From Bacillus sp. 103mf (lineage in GTDB: Bacteria > Bacillota > Bacilli > Bacillales > Bacillaceae_G), in the NCBI RefSeq assembly GCF_900116295.1, contig NZ_FPAF01000005.1:186001-250000 (forward strand): 64,000 nt of DNA, given 5' to 3'. Under the pieces are notes generated by a model that was not told the origin of the DNA, ran no database searches, and saw nothing but the letters and a program-made list of their open reading frames with translations. This document shows, in pieces, positions 35,666 to 46,646 of the stretch. The stretch's first letter is position 1; every line of letters begins with the position of its first letter. A program made the position numbers and the translations under genes.

Positions 35666-36097
35666 ATGAATGTATTAGCTAATATGAGTAGCATGTATAG
35701 GATTGATGCTAGTAGAGCTCCATCTACAGAAGAAGAAATGAAAGCACTTCAAGAATTTTCAACAATAGATATACCTATGGAATATATAGATATAATCCGT
35801 TTAGGTTCAGACATAGAAATTAATATAGGTAATGAAATGTATATTCGTATTTGGGGAGCTTCGGGTTGTGTAGAATTGAATGAAGCTTATTTTATTCAAA
35901 AGTATATTCCGAACTCTCTTGCAATTGGTGATGATGAAGGTGGTAGAACGTTAATATATTTTAATGGGAAAAATGAGTTTGGATTATATATAGTTGACTT
36001 TAATGATTTAGATGTTGACGAGACTGTATTTGTAGCACCATCAATTAATGATTTATTGACTAAGAATGTAGGAGTAGAGAAGATATTACATTATTAA
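35666..36097 (+). CDS. SMI1/KNR4 (SUKH) family protein
   Basis: 143 residues: EEEMKALQEFSTIDIPMEYIDIIRLGS, then MYIRIWGASGCVELNEAY and SLAIGDDEGGRTLIYF, ending with a helix INDLLTKNVG. The core matches SUKH proteins that bind and neutralise toxins. ATG after AGGGGGAATTTG. It follows toxin-like debris, supporting an immunity origin. Confidence 0.75.
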   Translation: MNVLANMSSMYRIDASRAPSTEEEMKALQEFSTIDIPMEYIDIIRLGSDIEINIGNEMYIRIWGASGCVELNEAYFIQKYIPNSLAIGDDEGGRTLIYFNGKNEFGLYIVDFNDLDVDETVFVAPSINDLLTKNVGVEKILHY

Positions 36098-36318
36098 GGA
36101 GATATGTAAGCTATAAAGAATGATGAAAGATCTTAATGTCAAGCAGAAGAGTTGGAATAATTACAGTTCGAAAGCGTAGTCTCATTGAAAAGGGAGACCC
36201 TCTTTGGTAAACTACACAGAAGTGTGCCACGTAAGGTGAAATTTCCCTTTGAGGTATTTAAGAGGGTGGAGGGTTTGTTCAATTAGGAAACGGCTTTTAT
36301 CATCCTTTTTTTGTGTCT

Positions 36319-37206
36319 TTAACTGCTTGTTCTCATCCCTCCATTGACATGGATTATTTGACCAGTGACATAACTCGAATCATCACTGGCTAAGTACACA
36401 TACGCTGGGGCAAGTTCATATGGCTGACCGGCTCGCTTCATTGGTGTCCCATACCCAAAACTCATCATTTGTTCAGCAGGAAAACTGGAAGGTATGATTG
36501 GTGTCCAAATTGGCCCTGGCGAAACACCATTTACACGAATTCCATCATTAATTAAGTCGAGGGCTAATGAGCGGGTAAATGTAATAATGGCTCCCTTTGA
36601 TGTAGCGTAATCAAGATTTCCCTGCTGTCCTTCATATGCGGATGCTGATCCCGTATTTATAATCGAACCCCCTTGTTTTAAATAAGGTAAAGCGGCCTTC
36701 GTTAAATAAAAAAAAGAAAAAACATTGGATTGAAAAATTCGTAGAAGTTGCTCACCGGTAATTTCCGTTATTCGTTCTTTCGGGAAAGATTCCGCACAGT
36801 TATTTACAATAATATCTACTTTACCAAACGCATATAAAGTTTGCTGGACCACTTGATGGCTTGTTTTTTCTTGACCTAAATCTCCAGCAATGACAAGGCA
36901 ACGTTGTCCTAGTTGCTCAACACGCTGTTTCGTTTCTAATGCATCCATATGCTCATTTAAATATGCAATAACAATATTTGCCCCTTCCTTAGCAAATGCA
37001 TATGCAACTGCTCTTCCAATCCCACTATCTCCACCTGAAATAATTGCTACTTTTCCCTGCAATTTGCCTGCTGCTTTATAGGTGCTGCTTTCTGAAATAG
37101 GTCTTGGTACCATTAAGTATTCAAACCCTGGATGAAATGGCTGATGTTGAGGAGGGAATTGAACAGGTATCTTTTCTGTTCTTATTACGTATTGTTGTTG
37201 TTTCAT
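36319..37206 (-). CDS. Short-chain dehydrogenase (general-stress-protein-39/YhdF-like)
   Basis: 295 residues. Cofactor loop GGDSGIGRAVA (about residues 58-68), NNCAES at the NNAG position, catalytic Tyr-Lys in DYATSKGAII, and the SPGPIWTP and VTGQIIHVNGG motifs near the C-terminus. The about 45-residue N-terminal extension (PVQFPPQHQPFHPGFEYLM) is typical of Bacillus stress-induced SDRs. Substrate unknown; relatives are sigma-B dependent. Ribosome site GAGAGGAG. Single-gene unit. Confidence 0.87.
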   Translation of the reverse strand: MKQQQYVIRTEKIPVQFPPQHQPFHPGFEYLMVPRPISESSTYKAAGKLQGKVAIISGGDSGIGRAVAYAFAKEGANIVIAYLNEHMDALETKQRVEQLGQRCLVIAGDLGQEKTSHQVVQQTLYAFGKVDIIVNNCAESFPKERITEITGEQLLRIFQSNVFSFFYLTKAALPYLKQGGSIINTGSASAYEGQQGNLDYATSKGAIITFTRSLALDLINDGIRVNGVSPGPIWTPIIPSSFPAEQMMSFGYGTPMKRAGQPYELAPAYVYLASDDSSYVTGQIIHVNGGMRTSS

Positions 37207-37410
37207 TTTTCTTCTCCTCTCAAGGTCTTCTCTGTTAACTTATGCCTAGAAGGGGAGTTTAGTTCATCCCTCTTAATTTAATCATTTAGTGATGCGTACA
37301 GCCTAATACCTGTTAAAAGTGAAGGATAAATAGACAACTTCGATTTTAGCTTATAAAGAATCAAAAAAGTAAAATCAATAAATAATAAAAATAACGTTAT
37401 CAGAGGGGGC

Positions 37411-37445
37411 ACCTTGCATTGCTATCGAGTTAAGATTTTAATACC
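37411..37445. mobile_element. IS231-type end fragment
   Basis: GCATTGCTATCGAGTTAAGA matches the IS231-type ends at 23284 and 25137. It abuts the 3' break of the hydrolase fragment at 37497. Confidence 0.45.
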
Positions 37446-37496
37446 CCAGAGCGAAAATTTTGTGCATTTTGCTTGGGGTAATTCGTTCTTTTTATC

Positions 37497-37772
37497 TTAG
37501 GTATTGCTTGTTTTCCAAAAGTTATTTGTGACTCCTATCGCAGCTGTTAAAAGTATTTTATTGACTCTTTCTGGATATGTAGTTGTATAAAGTAAAGCAA
37601 GCATCGAACGCCATGATTCACCAAATAAGTTCATTTTCTCAAACCCTAATTGTATTCGTAGTGCTTCTAGGTTTTCTACTTCATTTTTCATGGAGTATTG
37701 ATTATTTTCTGATAGGTCCGATTTCCCACAGCCTCTTTGATCATAAAAGACTAGCTTAAACGTTCGTTTTTG
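37497..37772 (-). pseudogene. Alpha/beta hydrolase (proline iminopeptidase-like) fragment
   Basis: The minus-strand frame is open from 37772 and reads TFKLVFYDQRGCGKSD, then VENLEALRIQLGFEKMNLFG and ESWRSMLALLYTTTYPERV. This is the middle of a proline-iminopeptidase-type hydrolase: the YDQRGxGxS and GxSWxSxLAL motifs, with GESWRS where GGSWGS is usual. Both ends are missing. Confidence 0.7.
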
Positions 37773-37885
37773 TTACAAAACAAATCGCTTTGCTCCTAAG
37801 TGCAGTTACGCTAGTATCGGGCCTGGTACTGTTGACACATGCGCTATCTATCCCACTAGCTGAAAAAAAGAGAGCACCAAAGTAA
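37772..37885 (+). pseudogene. C-terminal fragment of a membrane transporter
   Basis: 38 codons: TKQIALLLSAVTLVSGLVLL, THALSIPLAEKKRAPK-stop. One complete hydrophobic helix followed by a basic tail, as at the end of an MFS transporter. It is fused tail-on to the truncated 5' end of the hydrolase fragment. Confidence 0.45.
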
Positions 37886-37958
37886 AATAGGTGCGATGGC
37901 ATGTCACCAATCCTCACATATTATTTGTTTTTGCATAATATTAACATGAGGTGATATA

Positions 37959-38981
37959 GTGAATAATATTAATTTTAATTCTATTCAAATGAAAACGAAT
38001 CAATTTGGATGGGCTGGTGTTCAATATTCTTCTAATAATAGACAAGCTATTTTATATACCAAAAACTCAGGAGCGAATTGGACTGTTGTGAATCCTCTTA
38101 ACACAATTGTTTTATCTATATGCGTAGTAGATAGCAACAGTTCTTGGGTTTACGGATTAACAAACACAAATGATCAACTAATTCCAACTGTGTTTTATAC
38201 AACTGATAAAGGGAATACATGGTATGAAATTAAAGTGCCAGTTATTAATGATTGGGAAAAAACTGCGAACGTTAAAGTTACCTTACATGCTGTAGATGCA
38301 AATAACATATGGATTATTCTATCTAGACAATCTGGCATCAATACGTTTGAGAATAATCTCTACTACACTAAAAATAGAGGTCAAGGTTGGATGATAAAGA
38401 AAGATTTAACCATTGTTGATTTTATTACAGGTCTAACATTTATTGATTCTTTAAATGGTTTTATATCTATTCAAAAATCTTATAAAAATCCAACTGTATA
38501 TAAGACTCAAGATGGAGGAAAAACTTGGATTCCCATAGACAACATTCTATATCCTCCAAATACCAACCAAGGGTTTGTTATTTCTTATAAACCGATTTAT
38601 AAAGGCGATATATTAATTATCCCTACTAAAATTTTTAATAATACAAGCATATTCTATTTGAATATCTCATACGATCAAGGAAAAACTTGGACAATTTCAA
38701 ATAAAATATTAGATACAGGAAAAACAGCTGTTTCATTTTTTAATTCAGAGTTTGGTTGGGTTATTGATAGTCAAACAGGAACAACATATGGAATAAAAAA
38801 TAAAGGGTTAGATTGGACAGGCCTATCTAATAGCCCTATTTTAAAAGACATATTTTGTCTACATTTTTTTGATCCACAAAATGGTTGGGCATGTAATCAT
38901 ACAGGAATTTTTAAAACAACAAATGGTGGAACTTTATGGACCGCTGTTCCTTATACAATAGACGGTACTAACTTGTTATAA
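37959..38981 (+). CDS. Asp-box (BNR) repeat beta-propeller protein
   Basis: 340 residues built of about seven repeats, each with an Asp-box-like turn: NSGANW, DKGNTW, NRGQGW, DGGKTW, DQGKTW, NKGLDW and NGGTLW. Such repeats form sialidase-like or Ycf48-like propellers. There is no signal peptide, so it would be cytosolic unless exported otherwise, which is unusual for this type. GTG 37959 follows ATGAGGTGAT. Neighbours are pseudogenes and an IS231 derivative; function unknown. Confidence 0.8.
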   Translation: MNNINFNSIQMKTNQFGWAGVQYSSNNRQAILYTKNSGANWTVVNPLNTIVLSICVVDSNSSWVYGLTNTNDQLIPTVFYTTDKGNTWYEIKVPVINDWEKTANVKVTLHAVDANNIWIILSRQSGINTFENNLYYTKNRGQGWMIKKDLTIVDFITGLTFIDSLNGFISIQKSYKNPTVYKTQDGGKTWIPIDNILYPPNTNQGFVISYKPIYKGDILIIPTKIFNNTSIFYLNISYDQGKTWTISNKILDTGKTAVSFFNSEFGWVIDSQTGTTYGIKNKGLDWTGLSNSPILKDIFCLHFFDPQNGWACNHTGIFKTTNGGTLWTAVPYTIDGTNLL

Positions 38982-39212
38982 TTAATCTTCTAATGTATAA
39001 GCAAATTCCTTTTTAAATTTTAAAGCTAAATAGCTATCAACGGTAAGCGGAATGAAGTAAGCATTAAGAGAATGAGTCAATGGATGACCCGTTCCCCTGA
39101 AAGGTAGTTTTGTTGTTTATATAATTGTTATTGGTAATCAGTAAATAGTCTAATCATTTTCCAGACAATATGAATATCTTAGTAGTGGAAAAGACAATTA
39201 AGAGGTCTCGCC

Positions 39213-39341
39213 ACACATCTATCAACTTAAGAAATTAATTGTTTCTTAAAACGAAAAAATGAGCAGAATTCTCATGAATAGCTGTAAAAAGGTAAAATTT
39301 CATTATGGGGGATGTATCAAAATATTAGCTTGATGGGTATA
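39213..39341. mobile_element. Non-autonomous IS231 derivative (MIC231-like), about 130 bp
   Basis: Left end CACATCTATCAACTTAAG, right end TATTAGCTTGATGGGTATA. The interior (AAACGAAAAAATGAGCAGAATTCTCA) matches the one at 56030 and part of 42715. No transposase. Confidence 0.65.
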
Positions 39342-39483
39342 CGGCAGGACCCCTATTTTTTTGAAACAGAACAAATTTATATAATGAGGAAATCTCCACC
39401 ATACTATATATATAAGTATGGTGGAGATTTGATTTTAAAGTGTTTTCCAGAAATCGGGTCTGATAAATTTATATTAAGTTATT

Positions 39484-40119
39484 TTACTTGCTAAGCTCTC
39501 TTTGAGCTCCCCTATAGCTTCCGATGATATTTTGATAACTAGGAAGATATTTAGCAAGTAAGGCTCCAAAGCCTTCAACGTCATTTCGCCAGTCACGCTG
39601 TAATTCTGCTGCAACGCTAAACCAGTTCATTAATTGGACCCCTCCATGAGCCATACGCATAAGGGCAGCATCTGCAACTTGTTTACTAAAAGTTCCTGAT
39701 GCATCGGTTACAACGAACACCTCATACCCCGCGTTTACAGCAGATAGTGCTGGGAATGCAACACAAACATCAGTAACAACTCCTGCGATAATTAGTTGTT
39801 TTTTACCTGTTGCTTCAATGGCTTTAACAAATTCTTCATTGTCCCATGCGTTAATTTGTCCAGACCGAGCTATTTTTGGTGCACCAGGAAAGAGCTCAAG
39901 CAATTCTTGCATTAGTGGTCCGTTAGGTCCGTCTTCAAAGCTTGTTGTTAAAATAACTGGTAAGTCAAAAAACTTAGCGGTATTAGCAAGAGCCAAAACA
40001 TTGTTCTTGAATTCATCAACACCATAGTCACGCACTAGGCCGGAAATAAGACCAGTTTGATGATCCACTAGAAGAACGGCGGCATCATTTTTGGAAAGAC
40101 GAGAATAGAGATCAGACAT
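39484..40119 (-). CDS. Isochorismatase-family hydrolase (YcaC-like)
   Basis: About 211 residues. The cysteine-hydrolase triad candidates are Asp in AVLLVDHQTGL, Lys in APKIARSGQ and Cys in GVVTDVCVAFPA, the last in the family's typical TDVC motif. Members hydrolyse amides or unknown substrates; YcaC itself is uncharacterised. ATG 40119 follows AAGGAGGATT; the longer frame to 40161 has no ribosome site. Same strand as the FMN reductase at 40312 but 190 bp apart. Confidence 0.87.
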   Translation of the reverse strand: MSDLYSRLSKNDAAVLLVDHQTGLISGLVRDYGVDEFKNNVLALANTAKFFDLPVILTTSFEDGPNGPLMQELLELFPGAPKIARSGQINAWDNEEFVKAIEATGKKQLIIAGVVTDVCVAFPALSAVNAGYEVFVVTDASGTFSKQVADAALMRMAHGGVQLMNWFSVAAELQRDWRNDVEGFGALLAKYLPSYQNIIGSYRGAQRELSK

Positions 40120-40311
40120 TTTATAATCCTCCTTTAATTCATGTAATAGAAGAAAGTTCATATAGCGGGAGATTTACGTTAAACTCCTTTATTCGTTACA
40201 ATTCGTTTATGATTAAATGGATTGTTGACATTGGTTTATCTATAAAGTGTCAATAGTATTTTTAACAATAAAAAATCATCATAAAAAAGTACTTAATGCG
40301 GTATTCTTTAG

Positions 40312-40872
40312 TTAATCTAGAACAGGAGTATGATCGATCCAATGAATAAATTGTTGTAAATAACGCTGAAGATATTGTTTTGTTTTTTCGTCAGTAAGCA
40401 CTTTTTGATCGGAGTCAATCTTTTCATGTACTTGCGAAATCAGTACTTTTTGAAATGGAAGAACATGAGCTTGCATGGCTTCTAGTATTTGTCTGATTTG
40501 CATCTGAGCAAAGACAGTCCCTAATCCCCCAGGAGTTGATCCGATTAAGCCAACCGGTTTTCCACTAAGAACGGAGGACTCCCGAGGTCTTGATGCCCAG
40601 TCCAGTGCATTTTTTAGTGCGCCTGGAATTCCAGAATTGTACTCTGGACTTACGATAATGATACCGTCAACGCCCTGAATAGCGGATTTAAAAGATGTTA
40701 TTGTTTCTAGAGCACCGCCAATTTCTAAATCTTCGTTAAACAAGGGAAGATCGTTTATTTCGATCCAGCGAAATTGAGCGGCATTACTCATATCTGTCAA
40801 TGATTGGGCAATGATTCGATTATAAGAATTTTCTCGTAAACTTCCACAAATAAGGCCAATGGTTTTGGGCAT
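40312..40872 (-). CDS. NADPH-dependent FMN reductase
   Basis: About 186 residues, flavodoxin-like. The phosphate-binding loop is GLICGSLRENSYNR, the second conserved motif is VSPEYNSGIPGALKNALDW, and PVGLIGSTPGGLGTV follows. Such enzymes reduce FMN, azo dyes, chromate or quinones. ATG 40872 follows AAGGAGGAAAT; the in-frame ATG 27 bp upstream has none. Confidence 0.9.
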   Translation of the reverse strand: MPKTIGLICGSLRENSYNRIIAQSLTDMSNAAQFRWIEINDLPLFNEDLEIGGALETITSFKSAIQGVDGIIIVSPEYNSGIPGALKNALDWASRPRESSVLSGKPVGLIGSTPGGLGTVFAQMQIRQILEAMQAHVLPFQKVLISQVHEKIDSDQKVLTDEKTKQYLQRYLQQFIHWIDHTPVLD

Positions 40873-40899
40873 ACAGATTTCCTCCTTGTTTGCACTCAC

Positions 40900-42641
<1,742 letters not shown>

Positions 42642-42711
42642 TTAAGGTAAATAAAAGATCATTTTATGGTATATTGAAATAATCTTTTATAGAAATTTAT
42701 TGTTACCCAAA

Positions 42712-42862
42712 ACTAAAAAATGAGCTGAATTGTTATAAATAATTGTAATTCATCAGATATAGAAACTGACATACAAAAACGCTATCCTTTCTTATGATTC
42801 TATAGAAAGAATAGCTCATTTTTCATTTTAGGGGATATTTTGTTGTATTAGCTTGATAGTAC
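42712..42862. mobile_element. IS231-derived remnant
   Basis: AAAAAATGAGCTGAATTGT resembles the interior of the elements at 39213 and 56030; AAAACGCTATCCTTTCTTAT pairs with the later AGAAAGAATAGC as in the IS231 leader hairpin; the right end is TTAGCTTGATAG. Confidence 0.55.
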
Positions 42863-42909
42863 TCCTATAAGGTCTTTAAATGTTGAAAGAAATGGATGTG
42901 AAAAAAGTG

Positions 42910-43494
42910 TTAGTTGGTATCCTGTTTATATATAATTCGATACTTTTTGAACAATATACTGTATTGTGGATTCCATTTTCGAATCATCTGTCTCGTCCTT
43001 ATATTTATGATGAATGACTTGTTGCTTTTAAGAATATAATAATCAAAAAGTGCTTGATATAAAATCATATTGTTTTGAATTAAAATTGTAGGTTCAAAGA
43101 GCTTCCGCAGTAGTACATTATCTTGGATAAGGATGAGTGCAGGGTTTATAGCGTTGAACACTTCTTTTTTTATATGTTCTTCATAGAATTTTTTTAATTT
43201 ATTATTTCGTTCGTTTTGAGCTTGTATGGTTTGCTCATATAGCACAGGAGCATTATGTTTTAAATCTAATATAAAGGTATCAGATATATAAAAGGCAATG
43301 AGTAATGACTGCTCAAATGTTTTTTGAAATTGCTCCCCGAACGGGACTGTTTCTTCGAAAATGGTTTGGTCAATACTAGTAATATATTCGGCATAAATCT
43401 TGACGATGTATGGGATAATCTCATCTTTTGATGAGAAATATTTGTACATAGTTGCTTTGCTAATATCCATATAACGAGCAATATCATCTGTTCA
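42910..43494 (-). pseudogene. TetR-family regulator lacking its N-terminus
   Basis: The frame reads TDDIARYMDISKATMYKYFSS and then SKDEIIPYIVKIYAEY followed by a helical ligand-binding domain of about 165 residues. The ISKATMYKYF segment is the recognition helix region of TetR proteins; the preceding about 25 residues are gone and an in-frame stop (TGA) precedes Thr. The break coincides with the 5' break of the reductase fragment at 43500. An internal ATG at 43470 could still be translated but would lack most of the HTH. Confidence 0.8.
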
Positions 43495-43499
43495 TAACG

Positions 43500-43985
43500 G
43501 GTAAACAATTAAAAACAGCTCATGCAATTCATCCAATTTCAGCTGTTCAAACAGAATATTCCCTTTGGTCTTGCGATCCAGAGAAAGATATTTTACAGGC
43601 TTATCGTGAATTAGGCGTTGGATTTGTTACGTATAGTCCACTTGGTCGTGGCTTTTTAACGGGGAATTTAACAAGTCGTGATCAATTAACACCTGATGAT
43701 TGGAGATACTATAATCCGCGTTTTTCAGAAGAAGCATTTGCTTCTAATATGAAAATTGTTGAAGGCATTAAGCAGCTTACGCTAAAGAAAGAATGCGCGC
43801 CTGCACAATTAGCACTTGTTTGGGGTGTTGTGCAAGGTGAAGGAATCGTACCAATTCCGGGTACAAAGCGAGTGAAATATTTGGAACAAAATGTAGCAGC
43901 TCTTGAAATCACTTTAACAGAAGAAGAACTAGCATATTTAAATACAATTACGCCAATTGGTGGTACGATTGGTAACCGATCTTAA
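43500..43985 (+). pseudogene. Aldo/keto reductase C-terminal half
   Basis: Open frame of about 161 codons: TAHAIHPISAVQTEYSLW, YSPLGRGFLTGNL, PAQLALVWGVVQGEGIVPIP and GTKRVKYLEQN. These are the second half of an AKR barrel including the NADP-binding IPGT loop. The N-terminal half with the catalytic Tyr and Asp is missing; the break is at 43494-43500, adjoining the TetR fragment. Confidence 0.85.
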
Positions 43986-44344
43986 GACTGATAATCATGT
44001 GAAAAATCAAATTGCTCGTATGAAAATAATGAAAGTAACTCAAACAAAGCCATTTCAAACAGTAGAATAATTAAAAATATAGTCTTGATACGAACAGAAC
44101 AAGAAAATTGTATGGTAAGGTACCATTTAAATAAAAATCACCAGAAGTTGGTGATTCTTATTAGGGATAGAAGGAGAACCGTGCCGGGAGTTTTCATCAA
44201 CATATGGACACAATACAGATACATTATTTTGACGAAACAAGAACATAATTGAAACTTGCAATAATGGAAAAAAGCAAAAGAAGATTTCGCTGAATTAGAG
44301 GATTATAGAATAAATGTAAAAATAAAAGATAAGATAGCTGTGTT

Positions 44345-44390
44345 CCACCCATTAACATCTACTAAAAGAATAAAAGATGTTAATGGGTGG
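44345..44390. repeat. Perfect 16-bp inverted repeat
   Basis: CCACCCATTAACATCT (44345-44360) and its exact complement AGATGTTAATGGGTGG (44375-44390) around a 14-base A-rich loop. It is not followed by a T-run, so a simple terminator role is unlikely. Confidence 0.6.
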
Positions 44391-44480
44391 TACTTTAATT
44401 ACACTGTTTAGTTCCCGAATATCTAAAGAAGAGTTAATTAAGATCGCTGAGTCCATGAAAGAGATTTTAAAGGGGTCACC
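44380..44480 (+). pseudogene. DUF4367-like C-terminal remnant
   Basis: Codons read LMGGTLITLFSSRISKEELI, then KIAESMKEILKGS. The 'ISKEELIKIAESM' end is typical of DUF4367 proteins. It is cut by the IS231 derivative starting near 44480. Confidence 0.5.
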
Positions 44481-44634
44481 ATACATGCATGCCCATCAAC
44501 TTAAGAATACCCATGACCCCCAAGTGTAAAAAACGCCATCCTTTCTGTATATTTCTACAAAAAGAATAGCGTTTTTTCGTTATAGTAATATGGATATATA
44601 TTTATCTTAACTTGATGAAGATGTATGGTGATCC
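44480..44634. mobile_element. Non-autonomous IS231 derivative (MIC231-like)
   Basis: Left end ACCATACATGCATGCCCAT then CAACTTAAG; right end CTTAACTTGATGAAGATG then TATGGT. An internal hairpin AAAACGCCATCCTTTCTGTA/AAGAATAGCGTTTT (44528-44575) equals the IS231 leader. No transposase. Confidence 0.65.
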
Positions 44635-44690
44635 CTATATTATAATTATCTATGTGATAAAACCGATATCTAAAAAGGAGTGCCTCTAAT

Positions 44691-45113
44691 ATGTACAAAC
44701 TCAAAACAACAGAAACCAATAATAGTGTAATTGAGTTCATTGAAAGTGTTGAAAGTCTTAAAAAACGAGAAAATGCATATCAATTATTAGATATATTTAC
44801 TGAAACAACAGGCTATGCAGCAAAGATGTGGGGATCGAGCATTATCGGATTTGGTACATACCATTATAAATATGAATCTGGTCATGAAGGAGATGCCCCA
44901 TTAGTAGGCTTTTCTCCCAGAAAAGCCAAAATTAGTTTGTATTTTGCAGCTGGTGATCCTAGGCGAGAAGAACTATTGGAAAACTTCGGAAAATATACAT
45001 CTGGAAAATCGTGTATATATATTAATAAAGTAGCAGACATTGATATTAATGTTCTAAAATCGCTAATCAAACAATCTGTAAGTTTTTTAAAAGAGACGTA
45101 TCCAAATCATTAA
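44691..45113 (+). CDS. DUF1801 family protein
   Basis: 140 residues of the YdhG-like fold: TGYAAKMWGSSIIGFGTYHY, then GFSPRKAKISLYF and a C-terminal helix DINVLKSLIKQSVSF. The family is small, cytosolic and of unknown function. AAAGGAG before ATG. It lies between two IS231 derivatives. Confidence 0.85.
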   Translation: MYKLKTTETNNSVIEFIESVESLKKRENAYQLLDIFTETTGYAAKMWGSSIIGFGTYHYKYESGHEGDAPLVGFSPRKAKISLYFAAGDPRREELLENFGKYTSGKSCIYINKVADIDINVLKSLIKQSVSFLKETYPNH

Positions 45114-45149
45114 TGAGATTTATAAGAAATTATTTAAATAGAGGGGTCC

Positions 45150-45525
45150 ATGCCACACCCCTCAACTTAAGAGATTTTAATACCCTCAAAACGTTATCCT
45201 TTCTAAACAAGCTAGATTAGAAAGGGTGACGTTTTTTACGAATCTTTCGATTCAAAATGAACTACAACCATTTGTGGAAGAATTACATCAACACCTTACT
45301 CCTGCATTTTTAGAAAATCTTGCGAGAGAACTAGGTTTTGTACAACGGAAGCGTAAGTTTTCAGGTCATGATTTGACTACTATTTGTGTCTGGATCAGTC
45401 AACGAGTAGCAACTGATTCTTTAGTGCGGCTTAGTGGTCATTTTCTAAATTTTTAAGTTGAACCAGGAAAAAATAATAATAAGGGTTCAGTCACATCTCC
45501 ATTTTTAAGTTGATGGATATGTGTG
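45150..45525 (+). mobile_element. Internally deleted IS231 element with transposase N-terminus
   Basis: Left end CCACACCCCTCAACTTAAG, leader hairpin (ACGT.ATCCTTTCTA with TAGAAAGG.GACGT, 45194-45232), then from about 45226 codons reading [39 protein letters not shown] and [18 protein letters not shown], the N-terminus of an IS231 transposase. The frame stops at 45456 and the right end TTTTTAAGTTGATGGATATGTG follows. About 1.2 kb of the usual element is missing. Confidence 0.8.
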
Positions 45526-45745
45526 GCGGTACCCTAACAAGAGATATAATAGGTCTGACACAACCGAAATTTTGATTTTGTGTCAGTTTAAAACAAATAT
45601 ACACCGTTTATAAGAAAGTCGTACCGTATTGAAAAAGTTTACCCGGAATTACTTATATTTCGTTTTTCTTATTGAACCAACGACGTAAGCTTAGTTAAAC
45701 ATCAATAATTAAAATATGGGAACTTTAGGAAGAAGAGGGGGTATT

Positions 45746-46270
45746 ATGCTGAATAAAGAAATTCAAGAGTTGTTTGACGATCTCAATTTATTTGCCAGAC
45801 AAATTGCAAACGTAAGATTGTCAAATTTATTATTTGATGTGTATGAATTTAAAGATGAATATGCAATACAAGTAGACTTAATATTCGCTAGAAAAGGTCA
45901 ATTTAATAACATTCAAGAGGCATTTTCTGCACTATTTAAAAAGGAATTGTTCGATGGAGAGGAATGGGATATTAGTGATGAGCCAGACCCTTCAGATGAA
46001 CAATGGATAACAGCACTAAAAGATATCTGGATTAATGCATATTATGCAAGAGTATGTGCTTGCATAGAGTTAGTAAACAAAGATGGTTTTATAAGTAGAT
46101 TTAAAAGGGATTTAGCTGATGTCAATGCACCAAAATCAGTTGTTAAAGAACTTTTAATTAGACTAAATCATATTGAAACAGTACAAGTACAAAAAGGGTA
46201 TATCTATGATTACATATTCGGACAATCTGATAGCCATTACTTTTTGTTTGAATGGGGAATATATGATTAG
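45746..46270 (+). CDS. Protein of unknown function, 174 residues
   Basis: Acidic, predicted mostly helical with a beta segment YAIQVDLIFARKG; contains DISDEPDPSDEQW and ends YFLFEWGIYD. ATG 45746 follows GAGGGGG. It has the size and composition of immunity-type accessory proteins in the neighbourhood, but I recognise no family. Confidence 0.6.
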   Translation: MLNKEIQELFDDLNLFARQIANVRLSNLLFDVYEFKDEYAIQVDLIFARKGQFNNIQEAFSALFKKELFDGEEWDISDEPDPSDEQWITALKDIWINAYYARVCACIELVNKDGFISRFKRDLADVNAPKSVVKELLIRLNHIETVQVQKGYIYDYIFGQSDSHYFLFEWGIYD

Positions 46271-46349
46271 AATTATTACGACTATTAAGAGTGTGAAGAA
46301 ACGTACTTAACGTAACGGGGACGTTAGTGAAATAACGGATAACAAACCA

Positions 46350-46430
46350 ATCAAACTTTTTTATAAAATTTTTATACCAATTAGCAAGAAAAGACTTCAT
46401 TTTAATCAATCTTTTTTCAAAATGGAGTAA
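46350..46430. repeat. Hairpin-containing repeat, partial copy B
   Basis: AATCAAACTTTTTTATAAA followed by CTTCATTTTAATCAATCT and TTTTTTCAAAATGGAG shares the left end and the ATCAATCTTTTTT loop with copies at 16766 and 56288; the right half is missing. Confidence 0.5.
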
Positions 46431-46646
46431 AGGACGGAAGGATTACTAAAAACACCAATTTATGAATGGAGAGAATGTGAACTAAAAAAGTATTTGATTC
46501 ATAAAACTAGGGTTTGATGTAAAAGTATTCGAATTAAAGTTAAATAAAATATAGAAAAATTTATATAGTGTAACAAATAAATAGAGAGTATGAAATACTT
46601 TGTATAATGGTTTTATCTAGTAAGAAAATAGGGTGGAGGGGAAAGA

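Noticed and set aside
39312-39494. 60-codon plus-strand frame
   Set aside because: It starts inside the right end of an IS231 derivative, lacks a ribosome site and encodes nothing recognisable.
44097-44160. CRISPR-like repetition and tRNA genes across the window
   Set aside because: No regularly spaced repeats and no cloverleaf candidates were found; the short ATCACC/GGTGAT hairpin here is an ordinary terminator-like stem.
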